A DNA stretch of 64,000 bases from Amphiduros pacificus (GCA_949316495.1 OX439008.1:19043290-19107289), one strand, 5' to 3'; counted from the first letter of the stretch, positions 12,375 through 45,635 are shown. Notes: generated from the letters alone by a model not told the origin. Numbers and translations: made by a program.

Positions 12375-13633
12375 TGCTGGATACAGTCAGGATCGAGCTA
12401 CTGTTTTTCCTAGCATAGATCATCCTTTCAGCCACTCCATCATTGCACTTCATCGTGTTTGTAATCAGGAAGGTTGTAACTTTAATAATACACTCTTCCA
12501 GCTCAGGTCTAGGAGCGTTTATACCTTGTCTACTTATATGATCCATTGAGATGTAATTAACCCCAGAAAATATTCAAGCTGTACTTTTAGTTTTATTATC
12601 ATATCTTATGCATAAAATGATGATAAACAAAGATAATTGTGTGAAATTATGCTAAACCAATGGGACGCGTTTGTTTACCTTGTCAGTCGAATGACCTACC
12701 TTTGCTTGATTAGTTCATGAATATTCATGACATTGATATCTTGCTCTGAAAAGTGGAATATTTTCCATAGATTTGTATTGATTTTTTACAATTCTTCAAC
12801 AACAAAATAACAAATGTATCCTCTCGAAGTAAGTTTTGATCAGGTTCTACAGAAAACAAACATCATTTCTATTGCAAGTATATTAGATAATGATATTGTT
12901 GAATTCCTGTAATTTCTGATATGACGATAATCACAATGTGAGATAAATGGGTTGATCCATCTAGAGGTCAAGAGTACATGGAGATAGCCTGGAAAGGACT
13001 CAGCATTCATTAACTGTAGTTTGCATTAGAAACACTGAAGGACGACAATCAGCACAACATTTCAAATATCATTATAGTTTATGTGATATATATGAACATA
13101 TTTGGTAAGTAATTACAATAATTTATGATAATCAATATATCTTAACATATTTGCAACTGTCGGACTCATCTGAGTACGTTTGAAAATATCCTTTTGAAAA
13201 TACTTGATTGTGACATATTTGTTGTGGATGCTTTTATCATGTTTGTGTGGAAATGACTCATAATCTGGCGCGTCACAGCTTTCTGTGTAACTGTGTCAAG
13301 ATTATTTATCTTGTCAAAATCTATAACATATACATGTTGGCGTCTGGCTCGTTTGTGCGGAGTATAAAAGTTCAAATGATGCCAAAATACTTAGCACTTT
13401 TACACTTCTATTAGTGGGATTAATGACACTGATATAAGAACACTTTGAAAATAACTGGTAATCATATGTTCTTTATCAAAATATTGATATAATGTGAATA
13501 TAACAATCTGGCAAGTTCGTTTCACCTCTATCATTGGGAACATTTAAATTCGTTTGGTCCAGATTATATTATCAAAAAATAATTATAACTTTTAACAATG
13601 TTTAATCATGTATTTTTCATCTTATATATGCAG
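12375..13633. other. Region upstream of gene A
   Basis: It is expected to contain the promoter and any 5' exon of gene A. None could be pinned down. A minus-strand frame at 13166-13375 (69 codons) has no coding-like features. Confidence 0.35.
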
Positions 13634-16600
13634 ATGATGTGGCAGACGATGTCAATTCCTATTGGTCGGAGGAGGACCGTATCGGAAAGTGTCGTGTCGC
13701 CCTCTGGCGGAATATCTCCCGGAAGTTCTCCCGGGAACTTTCTGGAGTTCAATGAGCCGATGACACGGAAACAGAGATCGCAAAGCGCCCGGAAGAGCAG
13801 CACTAAAGTCAGACTAAACTCAACCTCCTCCTCTAACGAGTCCCTGGATTCCCCAGACGGGGACTTGCGGTATTCTCCGCCAGGGCCTACTTCCATCAGA
13901 CTTCGGGCTTACTCTTCCCCCAGCCCCACTGATCCCCGGCACCACAGAGCAAGCTTCCCCACCAAAATACAGGAAGAGATCTCCTTCCGAGAGGAGGAGG
14001 ACCAAGCAACTCGCGCCGTCACACACAAGGACTTCTCTCCACAAATTCTCCATGGAAAGCGAGAGGAGTTCACCAGTTTTAAGTAAGTCATATAATGAAG
14101 ACAAAAACACCTTATTCGGGTATTTGTGATAATTTTGATATGATTCAAACAAATTGATAATATTTGCAAAATAAGACACCATTTCAAACATAGAAATTTG
14201 GCATATTATCTTTATTATTATCTCACACGATAACTCTGATTGCTCCTGACCGTGAAAGATAACAAAATCCTAGACGCAGGGCGTGAATGGATGAATCACG
14301 CTGATAAAGACAATGATAATGCCATTGTCATTATTCATCATGATAAAAAATTCACAAAAATCTATCTTCGACAATATTTGACTAGAGTGGTGTTTATTTA
14401 TAAAAAAAAAAGTTTGTCAAGTCACATTCGGGAGCCGGAGATCAGGTCACATTGGGGAACAGGAGGTCAGGCACCATTGGGGAGCAGGAGGTCAGGTCAC
14501 ATTGAGGAGCAGGAGGTCAGGTCACATTGGGGAGCAGGAGGTCAGGTCACATTGGGGAGCAGGAGGTCAGGTCACATTGGGGAGCAGGAGATCAGATCAC
14601 ATTGGGGAGCAGGAGGTCAGGCACCATTGGGGAGCAGGAGGTTAGGTCACATTAGGGAGCAGTAGGTCAGGCACCATTGAGGAGCAGGAGATCAGATCAC
14701 ATTGGGGAGCAGGTCAGATCACATTGGGGAGCAGGTCAGATCACATTGGGGAGCAGGAGGTCAGGCACCATTGGGGAGCAGGAGGTCAGGTCACATTGGG
14801 GAGCAGGAGGTCAGATCACATTGGGGAGCAGGAGATCAGATCACATTGGGGAGCAGGAGATCAGATCACATTGGGGAGCAGGAGGTCAGATCATATTACA
14901 TATTACAGATTATATGTTACGTTCCTAATTGATCGTCTCTTAATATAATATTTGTACAGAGTATAACATTTTAATCATTATCGTTGCGCATAGATAACAA
15001 ATTAACTGATCTGTGGATCATTTTCAGGGACATTGTAATAGAGGCAAACGAATGGCTGGAGGAAAATCGTGGTGTAAATCTGTTAAGTTGCGAGACAGTC
15101 ATATGGTCGGGGCTGGACAAATCCCCCATCTACACCGACAGTGCTGTGGACTTCAAGAACATGGCGGCTGGAAGGAAAACACGAATCAACAGGGGTCTAA
15201 GGTGGGTAAATCACTTACATAGTAAGGAATTGTTTGTGAATGTATCGTATCATGTCCTCTACCTGGGGTATGTAACGCATGATATACCTAGAGAGTATTG
15301 TGTAGAAAATGTTAATATCTGTTATCGTTACTTCCAGGTTGTGGTATATTTCACATGGAGACAAATTTTGGCATCAAACAGGAGCACGGCAAAGAATTGC
15401 ATACCGAGATTACAACCTGCCAGGACATGGCGAAACTACCAAATCTGCTCTCAAACAAATAAATCAAGACATCAAATATTCCGCAATCAGAGGTAACAAC
15501 TGTTTCTCGAAGTCAATTATTTTGGCTACATCATTGAAAGAGATCATTAAAAAATCAAACCACCAAATTTAAAGTATGTGACATTTATTGTTATAATGTT
15601 GGGATTTATTGTTATAATGTCATTTATTGTTATTATGTTGGTGTATTGTTATACTCTAAAGGTAGAATAATCAAGCTTGAGACGCTGCACCTACCCTCAC
15701 ATTATGACATCACTCCTGAGACCTGCGTTTGGCGGGAAAATGCAGAAGGCAGCAGACGATTTCAAACAATGCTGCGTCTCTTCTTCGTGGAATATGAAGG
15801 GGCTCCTGTTATTCAAGATGAAATAGGTATACCTTGACAGATATGATTCGAAAGACAGTTATTTGAGATTCTGTATATACTGAATATATAAAATTTCTAT
15901 AAAATCTACATACATATATATGTAAGTTTTATAAACATATAAATTTTAAATAAATTTTATACAAATTTTATGTATATAATTATTTTTTAGTTTTACGAGA
16001 TTTCTGCCCTCATTCCGACAACCGGTCTCCTCACATCAAAGGCTACGAGAGTTTCCGAGACATCTACAGTCGCGCCGCCAGGTGGGCATACCACAAACAA
16101 CACATCAAGGTCATCAACACACAAACCCTATACATGAAATCAAAGAAGGACATTGATAAAGGTGAAAATATATATTTGTTCTCATGGTATGTGCAGGGAC
16201 GATGTAACGCAAGCATAACGACTTCAAAAGATGAAACAACTTACTTTCTCACTGTGACGTATTTGAGCATTTTGATAAATGCACTTTGAACAACTTTTTA
16301 AAGAATGCAGTGATAAAACAATCCCAGAGAAAATAAATCCAAAATATCACAGGCCAAATCAAAATTTAGATTCAATGGTGCCAATATCAAAACATACTTC
16401 TGCAAATATGCTATGTGTTCACAGTTGTACGCCATCTTTGGTAGGGGTTGGGGGCAATACCATAAGCATTCAATGACTCATTTCATCTCACATAACAAAC
16501 CATTGAAAACAATCATTTTGTTGCAGATTCTTTGAGGACAATAAAACTTTGGGAGCACACATCATTCACGGAACACGGAGACAAGAAAACAGACTACTTT

Positions 16601-18114
16601 GTGGTTGTGAGAATGGTGTATACGAAGCCAAGTCATCAGTCTGGACCCATCAGGCCCTCTTCCCTCGTCTCACCTTACAGATTTACATATCGGTAAGCTG
16701 TGGATAAGTCTAACAAATGCATACCTCATGAAATTATCCATTTGATTGATGATTTTCAAAGGAAATAAGATGTAGAATATATCTTAACTGCGTGAAGTTA
16801 ATTTGCCAAATACATTCAGAACACAAAGATAGAACTTCCTGACTAAAAAAAAATCTTGTTCTTATGACACTTGTAATGTTTTACAGGACCTTTGTACCCG
16901 CACCTTTGGTAAACCTGAAAACTGTAGCAGAACAAACAATATCAGAGAAAAGCTTTGAGGACCTGAGGAGTACGGAGGAAAGACTGGCGTCCTGGCTGCA
17001 ATCCTCAGGTATATAGGCAACACTCATCAATAACAAAAAGGTCTAAAACTGAAACATTTCACAAAGATCTCCAGATTTAAAGATTGATATAACTAAAGTT
17101 AAATGTGTCACAGACAATAGAGTTTCATGCTCTAGTGTACATACTGAGAAGAAATTGGTAGCTAAATCTCATATTATGCAACAGACACATACATGGCAAT
17201 GGTCAACATTTCTACGTTGTAGAATTTGTTTTCTTTGCTGGTTTTATTCATTCTTTGAGACTTGTTTTCAGAGAAAAATAACCTAATACTAGTTGTGGTA
17301 ATGCTTCAGGCGCCAGTGTGTGTGGGGTGGAGACCGTCAGGGTGCGCTGTCGCAGCGGCGGACAGGAAGTGGCCGGACCAGAGGCGACCTCTGTGTATCA
17401 TCTCCGAGATCAGCGCACACAACAGGAACCATGGCTAAACTGCATCAGGTAAATCTTCAATATCATCATAATGGAGAAAATAGCATCACAAGATCTGAGA
17501 GGAATCCCTAACCGATTGAATAGTGTTCTCCAACCACCTGATGGGTGAAAAATGCAGGTTTACTTCTGTTTCAACCAAAGAAACAGAAGTAAACCTCAGT
17601 CTCGGCTGATTGGTCAACTCATAAGTCTCATGCAAACTTCATATGTAAACATCATGTGTGAACACAATCTCTGATTGGTCAATATATATATTTGCCTTTT
17701 AAATTTTCTGATTGGTTAATCAAAGATTTCCGATTTAATTTTTCTATATACATCATTAGTAAATATGGTAAATGGCATAAACTTTCTCTTTTTCATAATA
17801 CACAAAGAATAATCATTCTGTTTTGGGAGACTTTAGATATTTCTGAATATAAAATATGAACTACCACTAAAATAGTTAAACTGGCTAACTTGATGCCTAC
17901 CAAGAATATAATGGGATGGCTTCACTACACTATGGATATTTTACACTGATACTAGAAGACATTTGTATTTGAAAGTATTTGATGTTTTTGTAGGGTATAC
18001 CTGAATGGAGATTACAAAGACACCGCTCATTCCGGAACTTGGTATCCGTGGCAACGCAGCTTGTCCGGCCCAGAGAATGGTCATGCACCAAGTGACAATG
18101 ACACACCATTGTAA
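13634..18114 (+). CDS. Gene A: unrecognised 553-aa protein, 9 exons
   Basis: Exons 13634-14082, 15028-15201, 15338-15492, 15662-15826, 15991-16161, 16527-16692, 16887-17008, 17310-17448 and 17994-18114 (TAA) join in phase through eight GT-AG introns. Residues 1-149 are Ser/Arg/Pro-rich and probably disordered, with a basophilic kinase-like site RRRTVS near the start. The rest is globular-looking with no membrane segment. It holds EANEWLEEN, LLSCETVIW, GLRLWYISHG, LETLHLPSHYDITPE, LRLFFVEYEG, VLRDFCPHSD and ARWAYHKQHIKVINTQTLY. I do not recognise the family and give no function. The ATG at 13634 directly follows an acceptor-like TATATGCAG, so an upstream coding exon is possible. An in-frame ATG also exists at 13598 if there is no splice. 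Confidence 0.82.
14430..14896. repeat. 25-bp minisatellite in intron 1 of gene A, ~18 copies
   Basis: The unit is GTCACATTGGGGAGCAGGAG plus GTCAG, with variants (GCACCATTGG, ATCAGATCAC) and some units lacking internal bases. All three plus-strand frames are open through it, which explains the short repetitive frames seen here. It is not attached to a splice junction, lying about 350 bp from the donor and 130 bp from the acceptor. Confidence 0.95.
17556..17596. other. Perfect 17-bp stem hairpin in intron 8 of gene A
   Basis: AGGTTTACTTCTGTTTC at 17556-17572 is the exact reverse complement of 17580-17596, with a 7-base loop (AACCAAA). The stem is shorter than a usual pre-miRNA stem and pairing does not clearly extend outward. 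Confidence 0.6.
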
Positions 18115-18591
18115 AGACACGATATGGACTAATAATCAAAGTTTGACCAAAATGGAGATTTGCAAGACTGGAGTCGTTCTTATTGACACAATTATTGCCA
18201 ACGTCCCAATTATGCCATATTTCTTTGCCATTATTAAGAAGCATATTATTTTAACAAATATTGTTGTTATATGTTGCCATATATGTTTGTCAGTTATAAA
18301 CTCATTGACTTAGAATGTATGTATGTTCGCAAAAGCAATGCAATTTTTTTTTTTTTTTTGAGTTTGTAAAATATGATATGAAAACATTTAATAATATATT
18401 AAGACTAAACCCCATTGTCAGAAATGTACATAATGTAAATACATGTAGTGTCAATCATCAGAGATACAAATAAGTGAGAAAAGTTACAGGTTTTTATGTA
18501 TAAATGTTTGAGCAAATATGTTTTTATGACTAAAATATATAAATTAATAAATGTCTGTATATTACATTTTCACGATTTAAATTTGAATGAA

Positions 18592-18597
18592 AATAAA
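18592..18597 (+). other. Poly(A) signal of gene A
   Basis: AATAAA lies about 480 nt after the stop codon of gene A, in an AT-rich 3' UTR. It is the most plausible end signal, though other AT-rich variants occur nearby. Confidence 0.5.
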
Positions 18598-18599
18598 CT

Positions 18600-19436
18600 T
18601 TTATGAATATATGAGAATATATATGGTTTGTAACATCCCATTTATCATACTTCTTGTAGGAAGGAAATAACAAGAAAAAAATGTGTTAAGGGCCATTTTA
18701 GTTTACTTCCCCTTTCCATGCAGTTTAGTATTTGTCAGTTATTCAGTCAATAACAGAATCCATTAGATATCATTTGAATAAAAATCGAATAAATAGAATT
18801 CCCTCAAACAACTAAAATTTCTGTAAGGTGATAACTATTTGCATTATTGACCAAGAGGACAATGACTGAAATCGCCAAACAGAAATAGAAACACTTATCA
18901 ACATCAAATGTTAAACGTCCCACGCCATTATCCATCGGCAACTCAGTATAAATATCGATCATGTGACCTCAACGATTTTTCAACCAAACTTGATCTATCA
19001 TTACCCGCGCAATCACATAGTAACATTGTCAATAATTGTTGAGCCCGGGTGGTTAAGATCACTAACATTTAGAGATGAGCCTTGAGTCACCCAGACCTCG
19101 CTAGGTTTGTCCACTACATCAGGATGCAGGGCTGGGAATAGGAAATGTCACAAGATATAAAAGATACACGCTTTTATATGAAATATATATTTGAGAGGAA
19201 TAAAGAAGACATCAAAACTCGTTCAAAGGAAGCGACAAGGTAGGCGACGTTATTGTGTATTTCTCAAAGCATTTTGTGTTCTTGGAATTTAAAAAATGTT
19301 CAAGTTAGTAGGAATAATGACTTGTGTGAGATTGAAAAATATAATTAAATCCGGGACATTAATACCCAAGCATCTTTATCTGAAGATATCTTTCAACCAA
19401 TTTCCGGATTTTTATTTTACGAATTTTCTGACGAGA
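18600..19436. other. Intergenic non-coding sequence
   Basis: No gene was seen between the 3' end of gene A and the following minisatellites. Confidence 0.45.
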
Positions 19437-19706
19437 GTTTAATAACTCGAGCATAGAAAGTTTAATAACTCAAGCATATAAAGTTTAATAACTCAAGCAT
19501 AGATAGTTTAATAACTCAGGCATAGAGAGTTTAATATATCAAGCATAGACATTTAATAACTCAAGCATAGAGAGTTTAATAGCTCAAGCGTAGAAAGTTT
19601 AATAACCTAAGCATAGAGAGTTTAATAAGATAAGCATAGAAATTTAATAACTCAAGCATAGAGAGTTTAATAACTCAAGCATAGAAAGTTTAATAAGATA
19701 AGCATG
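19437..19706. repeat. 23-bp minisatellite, ~12 copies
   Basis: The unit AAGCATAGA plus GAGTTTAATAACTC recurs, with substitutions and several one- or two-base deletions. Confidence 0.93.
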
Positions 19707-19957
19707 GTGACCCCATGTTTTTATCATCTATCTTTGTATTAAGGTTCTGTATCAGTATAACCCATCACCATTGCTAACCTGTATCACACGTCACGTGATA
19801 AATCCAACATTTGAATTCTGTTGAATATGTATGAAATACTGGTATGGAATTTGTCAGAATACACTTTGAAGCCCATTAGATGAGTCGGAATGCTCACATA
19901 TCAGTCAAGGTTTGAATGAAATACAGAAAAGTAGAATAGTTTACATATTTGTCAAAT

Positions 19958-20475
19958 GGCTGTGAGATCTTGTGAGATGGCTGTGAGATCTTGTGAGATG
20001 GCTGTAAGATCTTGTAAGATGGCTGACCAGTCTGAACTTGATTTGTGAGATGGCTGACCAATTTGACCTTGACGTGTGTGGGGTGGCTAACTAATTTGAC
20101 CTTGACGTATGTGAGGTGGCTAACCGATTTGACCTTGACGTGTGTGAGGTGGCTAACCAGTTTGACCTTGACGTTTGTGAGATGACTGACCAGTTTGACC
20201 TTGACGTTTGTGAGATGGCTGACCAGTGTGACCTTGACGTGTGTGAGATAGCTAACCAGTCTGACCTTGGTGTTTGAGAGGTGGCTAACCATGCAGTCTG
20301 ACCGTAACGTTTGTGAGATGGCTGACTAGTGTGACCTTGACGTGTGTGAGGTAGCTAACCAGTCTGACCTTCGTGTTTGAGAGGTAGCTAACCAGTCTGA
20401 CCTTTGTGTTTGAGAGGTAGCTAACCAGTTTGACTTTGATTTGTGAGATGGCTCATCTGTATGACCTTGACATAT
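19958..20475. repeat. 33-bp minisatellite, ~15 copies
   Basis: The unit is GTGAGATGGCTGACCAGTTT plus GACCTTGACGTTT. Because 33 is a multiple of three, the minus strand reads as an 11-residue repeat (HLTNVKVKLVS). That comes from the unit length and is not evidence of a gene. Confidence 0.94.
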
Positions 20476-20834
20476 TATGTTGCAACCAATTCAAGAACTT
20501 TACATCTAGTATATTTCATTTGCAATCCTGATATACATATAATGTTTTTAGTGACATCAACTCACGTGGTTTAACCCGTGTTCATGCCATGGTGTTGCAT
20601 GTAACATTGGCTACCATGAAATGCATATTATGAAAGACTATGATGTACTATGATGTAAGTTATTATCTATTCGAATCAGGATTTTCACTTGTTATTGGTT
20701 TGACTACGATCGGCAGTAACATTAATGAATTACACTGACATTAAAATGTTATCTTTAAAACTGACATCTGCCAACTTTCCGTCGGTATGTGTTATGATTT
20801 GGTTTGAGTTATTCAGATGGCATCGCCTTGATTT

Positions 20835-21475
20835 ATTAAGCGTGTCCCATCCATAGTAACCAGCGTGTCCCATCCATAGTATCCAACGTGTCCCATCCAT
20901 AGTAACCAGATCCACAATAACCAATGTGTCCCATCCACAGTAACCAACCTGTCCCATCCACAGTAGCCAACGTGTCCCATCCAGAGTAACCAGTGTGTCC
21001 CATTCAGAGTAACCAGTGTGTCCTATTCATAGCAACCAGTGTGTCCCATTCATAGTAACCAGTGTGTCCCATTCATAGCAACCAGTATGTCCCATTCATA
21101 GTAACCAGTGTGTCCCATTCCTAGCAACCAGCATGTTCCATTCATAGCAACCAGTGTGTCCCATTTAGAGCAACCAGTTTGTCCCATTTCTAGCAACCAA
21201 CGTGTCCCACCCATAGTAACCAGCATCTCCCAATCATAGTAACCAGTGTGTCCCATTCCTAGCAACAAACGTGTCCCATCCATAGTAACCAGCATGTCCC
21301 ATTCATAGCAACTAGCATGTCCCATTCCTAGCAACCAATGTGTCCCACCCATAGTAACCAGCATGTCCTAATCATAGTAACCAGCCTGTCCCATTCCTAG
21401 CAACCAACATGTCCCATTCCTAGCAACAAACGTGTCCCATCTAATAGTAACCAGCATGTCCCATCTACAGTGTTT
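20835..21475. repeat. 23-bp minisatellite, ~27 copies
   Basis: The unit is GTGTCCCATTCATAGTAACC plus AGT, with variants (CCTAGCAACC, CCACAGTAACC). It lies directly downstream of the previous arrays, so three different minisatellites sit within 2 kb. Confidence 0.95.
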
Positions 21476-22679
21476 GCCCGGCGGTATTATGCCAATCATA
21501 TTCAGTCATAGAAAAGCTAATATTTTGCTAATTGGTTCGTTATGACTGGTTTGTCTATTCACAATAGATAATTTGCCAATGCTTAGATTGTTTTTGTTCC
21601 ATAACTGATTTGTTTACCACATATCATATTATCAGCCTTTGCCAAAAGATCGTGTGATTTAAATATTTATGGATATATTATAGTATGCTTATTTCTAACC
21701 AGGAACATGGATAACTAATGAATGTTATTCACATTGTGAGGCTGGTTAATGATGAAGCGATATTCTCTATGCTGCTAACACGATAAACTGATCAGTCATA
21801 AAACTACAACGATACCGATAATTGTACTACTACTAAGACTACATTCACTCTGGCGCTATGGTCTGAATTTTGAGAGATGATGAAGATGGCTTCTGTTTGG
21901 GTAATTACATATTAAAATTATATTGCCTGCAGGAAGTTGTTATAATTTTACATTGTTAGAATGTCAGAATGAATTAGAATGTTAGAATCTGTAATATAGA
22001 ATCATATAGTACATGCATGTATGAATGGTTATGTATATATAGTATATGTATAAGAGTCACTTCTATTGAAGATGGATTATACTTGGTTATTTAGAAATAT
22101 TTAGGACCACAAAAGATAGTAACGCACAATTAAAGGTCACAGTCAAGGTCGTGCAAGCAGCAAAGACATTCTCAAAGGTCCAAGATACCTTACAGAGGTC
22201 AGATATTTGGGTGAAGACAAATTCAATCAAGTTAAAACTTATACTGATTGGCTGTTTATCATTATAAAAGGGCGAAATGGTGAAATACATGAAATATTTT
22301 ATTAACACAATACTGTCAATTTCTTATCCCAAACATCATATAACGGCTCTAATTGGGCCTCTCAGAATCTTCTTTTCAGGATCTTCGTTTTATCCTCATG
22401 AGGTTGATTTCTCTCACTGAGGTCGACCATTTCTGTCACTGTGGTCTAGGGAAACATATTCCGAAGTAGATGTGTACTTAGTTTAACCCGTCAAATCAAT
22501 CAACACCGCGCTCCATAGCTTAAGCTAAGGTTTCAAAGGCACAATTTGTTTACGTATTCGTATTCAGCATTTGACGTTAATTTATCTCTTCTTAAACAAA
22601 TATAGACAAAGTCCTGACTTGACTTTTGTAATATTACTATTTAGAATGAAAATGGTTGTGTCGCCAGATATACTTAGGA
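21476..22679. other. Non-coding sequence
   Basis: No gene was recognised. A minus-strand frame at 22087-22308 shows no domain or coding bias. Confidence 0.4.
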
Positions 22680-22885
22680 TATAGTGTGACAAAAATATTC
22701 ACTGGAAAATCCAATGGGGGGATTGAAGAAGTGAATAAAGTCTGATTGTTTGATGGAGCATTCACATTTGTCTTGGTGGCTGAATTTATGAAGATTGTGG
22801 TAGTCAAGCTGTGAACGCGGTGAAACCAAGATGGCTGAAACTTGCTTGAAAATTGCCTCAACATCTCACAAGGGTCCAACACGTA
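22680..22885. repeat. Dispersed repeat family R2, copy 1
   Basis: A phrase GTAGTCAAGCTGTGAACGC, then AAACCAAGATGGCTGAAA, recurs in altered form at 42810-43015 and 44830-45005. Similar upstream flanks (GAATAAAGTC / GAATAAAATC) suggest a repeat of about 200 bp. A 152-codon minus-strand frame across this copy is not convincing as a gene. Confidence 0.5.
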
Positions 22886-23725
22886 ATGCCAATATGATAC
22901 AATTATATGATTTGTATGACACGCGATATTACACCAGTCATAATATTTCCTATTTTTCACAATATATTTATCTAAATTTTCTAAATTTAAGAGAAGAATA
23001 AATATGACAATATGATTAAAGTGTCCCACTAAATATACTATGATGTAGTGTTGTACATGAAGTCTGTTCCTAGGCGCTGTAAATAGTCTGTGCAAGATAA
23101 TTATTTATCAATATTTCGATTTGGATAAACACGTGGCTGCATTTTGTAGGAGACCGATTATATTACTAAAATCGAAGCTCATCATTATTTGAGGACAGTT
23201 TATGACATGTAGAATCAGACCTGCTTGACAATAATCCATACAAATAACATTTAGTGCTCAAAAGCGCTGCAAAAAATGACCAAAAAAATGGTTATGTTTT
23301 CATTTCCTAGAAACAGCGATAGACAGTCCAATCCTTTTTTTATCGGATGTGTTCAATCTGTCTGCACACGGCCTCATTCGGAATGGTTTATTATACATAA
23401 AGTATTTACACAATTGCAAATATTTACATGTATTTATGTACATATTCACTTTAGCTGAATGGAGGTTTCATAATTAGATAGTCACTACACGCCATAAATA
23501 ATACATTGGTTAAAGCTAGCTTTAAAAAAACCAATTAACATTACATTGGTTGACGAAAATTAAGATAGATATGAATCGTGTTTCCCGGGTAGTGTATTAG
23601 ATTATTGTGTCATAGTTACCATGTCTCAATGTGTTTACATCATAGGAAATCTGAAAAGCTAAGATACTGACGTATACTTATGACAACGTAGTGTCTCCTT
23701 TCTCATCTTAAGTGACGAAAGTATA

Positions 23726-23972
23726 ATCTTATTTATTGGGTGTTCCACCATTCAATCACAGTTTTTTCTCATTTCTCTTGGAATACAAATTTCAACTCTA
23801 TCAAAGAAATATTTCAAGAACGTTCAAGGTCAGGTTTCCTAAAAATGCTTTGCCATCTTAGCATTGTATAAATTATTATATCTTTTGGCTTTCAGGATGT
23901 ACCTAACTTTTTAAAATTTTATTTGAAACAGTAGATTGACGGAAATGTGGTGCAAGGATTTTCATGCTCTTC
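23726..23972 (+). repeat. Dispersed repeat family R1, copy 1 (~240 bp)
   Basis: The repeat starts GGGTGTTCCACCATTCAATC, passes CATTTCTCTTGGAA and ends GTGGTGCAAGGATTTTCATG. It is matched along its length by 46835-47052 (plus) and 59549-59786 (minus). No terminal inverted repeat, tRNA-like head or simple tail was seen, so its class is unknown. Confidence 0.75.
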
Positions 23973-23984
23973 TACATTTACATG

Positions 23985-24500
23985 TACATCTAGCAGTTTA
24001 CCATTTGGCATCTAGCTGAGAGTGCAAGATTGCACTAGGGGGTGCAGCTGGTCAATACCAGCTGAGACACCAGGCTTTACTCTCTGGCAAGGGAGTTCCT
24101 GAAAGATGCCGACTTTCCTGTTTCCAATGTTGTTAAATCAGATCCAATGTTGTTAAATCAGGGGGAAGATTATTCCAGTCAGTCACAGTCCTTGAAAAAT
24201 AGCTGTATTTTTAAGGATCACAGCTGGTCGCCATTACTATAAAGCAGTTTCCATGTTTTTTTCCTTGTAGGGGCTGATTTCATTTTGACATGTTCAGAGA
24301 GTTTCAGAGCTATTTCACCATTTCAGCCTTATAAAACAAACCCAGCCTTTTTCTCCCTGCTAGTGATTCCCATTATAGGTCTTCCAGAATTTTTGTTACA
24401 GTGCCTGTTTCTCTCTTCCAATAGCCGAACACAAATCTAGCAGCTCTTCTTGCACTGATTCTATTCGTCATATTTGCACTGATTCTATTCATAATTATTC
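23985..24500 (-). mobile_element. LINE ORF2 3'-end fragment, minus strand
   Basis: On the minus strand the translation reads RISARRAARFVFGYWKRETG, then ILEDL, WESLAGRKR, LGLFYKAEMVK and FSRTVTDWNNLPPDL. This matches the well-known C-terminal end of jockey/CR1-group reverse-transcriptase proteins (QRRAARFV, LGWESLEERR, DWNNLP). Several stops and frame breaks are present and no RT core is attached, so it is a 5'-truncated dead copy. Confidence 0.8.
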
Positions 24501-24904
24501 CTTAGTTTATATACATCAATACTATATTTAGACACATGGCTGAGATCAAACTCATTACTTGGTTTGCACACAGCTCATGGTTTTTGCCGCCTTTTCCTGA
24601 ATTACACCTTTTTTCCTCTCAATTGAAACTTGTGCGCAGCAGGAACCCTTTCTGTCTCATTCTACCCAGGAGATTTTAATTTCGGATCCTTGTTACCTTA
24701 CTGCCTTTGCACTCTATGTTCATTAATTCAGTCACCACCATTACTGACTTATGAGGACACTGCCACTGATGATACTAAACCTAACAGTACTACTACCAAA
24801 GAGAAATACAGTGACAAATACATTAATCATAATTACTTATAATAACTGATACAACTGATATCATTAAAAAATTTATTAGAAAATGCTACTCTGGGGCATT
24901 GATA

Positions 24905-24934
24905 TGACGTCAGTAAATGATGATCACGTGATCA
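24905..24934. promoter_or_regulatory. CRE-like site plus E-box palindrome upstream of gene B
   Basis: TGACGTCA (24905-24912) and the 14-bp perfect palindrome TGATCACGTGATCA (24921-24934) lie about 400 bp before the start codon of gene B. Both match known bZIP and bHLH binding sequences, but a promoter role is inference. A SINE lies between them and the gene. Confidence 0.25.
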
Positions 24935-24959
24935 ACATGGAGGGAGACTAAATCTATTG

Positions 24960-25125
24960 ATCATTGATCAACGTATTTGAACCCAATTGTTAGAGTATTT
25001 GCCTTGAGATCCAGGGATTCCTAGTTCGAATCCCGGACAGTTACTTTCCCCGCTATGAACAGACATTGTCTGGAAACAGCGGTATATAAATGTCAGCTTT
25101 ATTTATTATTATTATAGTATTCTTA
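24960..25125 (+). mobile_element. tRNA-derived SINE, family 2
   Basis: A tRNA-like head with B box AGTTCGAATCC (near 25022) is followed by a short body (GAACAGACATTGTCTGGAAA) and a TTTATTATTATTATAG tail. It differs from family 1 in body and tail. The 5' limit and target duplication are not clear. Confidence 0.6.
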
Positions 25126-25332
25126 CTGGGGACAACAAACAGAAATATATGCCCTGTGGGAAAAAAGAGATCTCTGATCATATCTATATTTATATATATA
25201 TATACTACAGTGCACCGCCATTTTTTTCATTTAGGCTTATTTTGTGCCAATTCTCTTTCAATAGGTGCTGAGAAGAAATAACGAAGGCTCCCAAGATGTC
25301 GGAAACGCGCGAGAATTGTCACAAGTGGCAAA

Positions 25333-45246
<19,914 letters not shown>

Positions 45247-45629
45247 TGGAGTGTAATGTGGAGTCACTTCTGAATCCATGCGAAGTCGTACTAGTGTTAG
45301 GTACACTCATAGGACAGCATCTCCGCGGTCACTCTCAAGAAAAGACCAAAAGTTGCGTCATATTTCTTTTCACTTATATATCATATTATATTTATTATTG
45401 CTAAAATACGATAACATGAGACTAATTAGCTTTTTTTATATATATATCCAAACCAAAAAGAAGCCGGGAACAGTGTATTTCTTTGTTTCTTACCTCTAAG
45501 TTTTATTTATCGCAAGATGTCCTGCCCATGGAGGTCCTGCCCATGGAGGACCATATTTGAACAATTTGTAGAATGCCTCAATAGTGTATTGATTGTTCTA
45601 TTCTTTGTATCGGACTTTCAGATTTTGGA

Positions 45630-45635
45630 AATAAA
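45630..45635 (+). other. Poly(A) signal of gene B
   Basis: AATAAA (in AATAAATAAAT) lies about 385 nt after the TGA stop of gene B. A later AATAAA near 46081 is an alternative. Confidence 0.5.

Noticed and set aside
14240-14948. Plus-strand frames rich in GSRRSGHIGEQ
   Set aside because: Translation of the 25-bp array in intron 1 of gene A.
22637-23095. A 152-codon minus-strand frame
   Set aside because: It overlaps dispersed repeat R2, lacks domains and has AT-driven composition.
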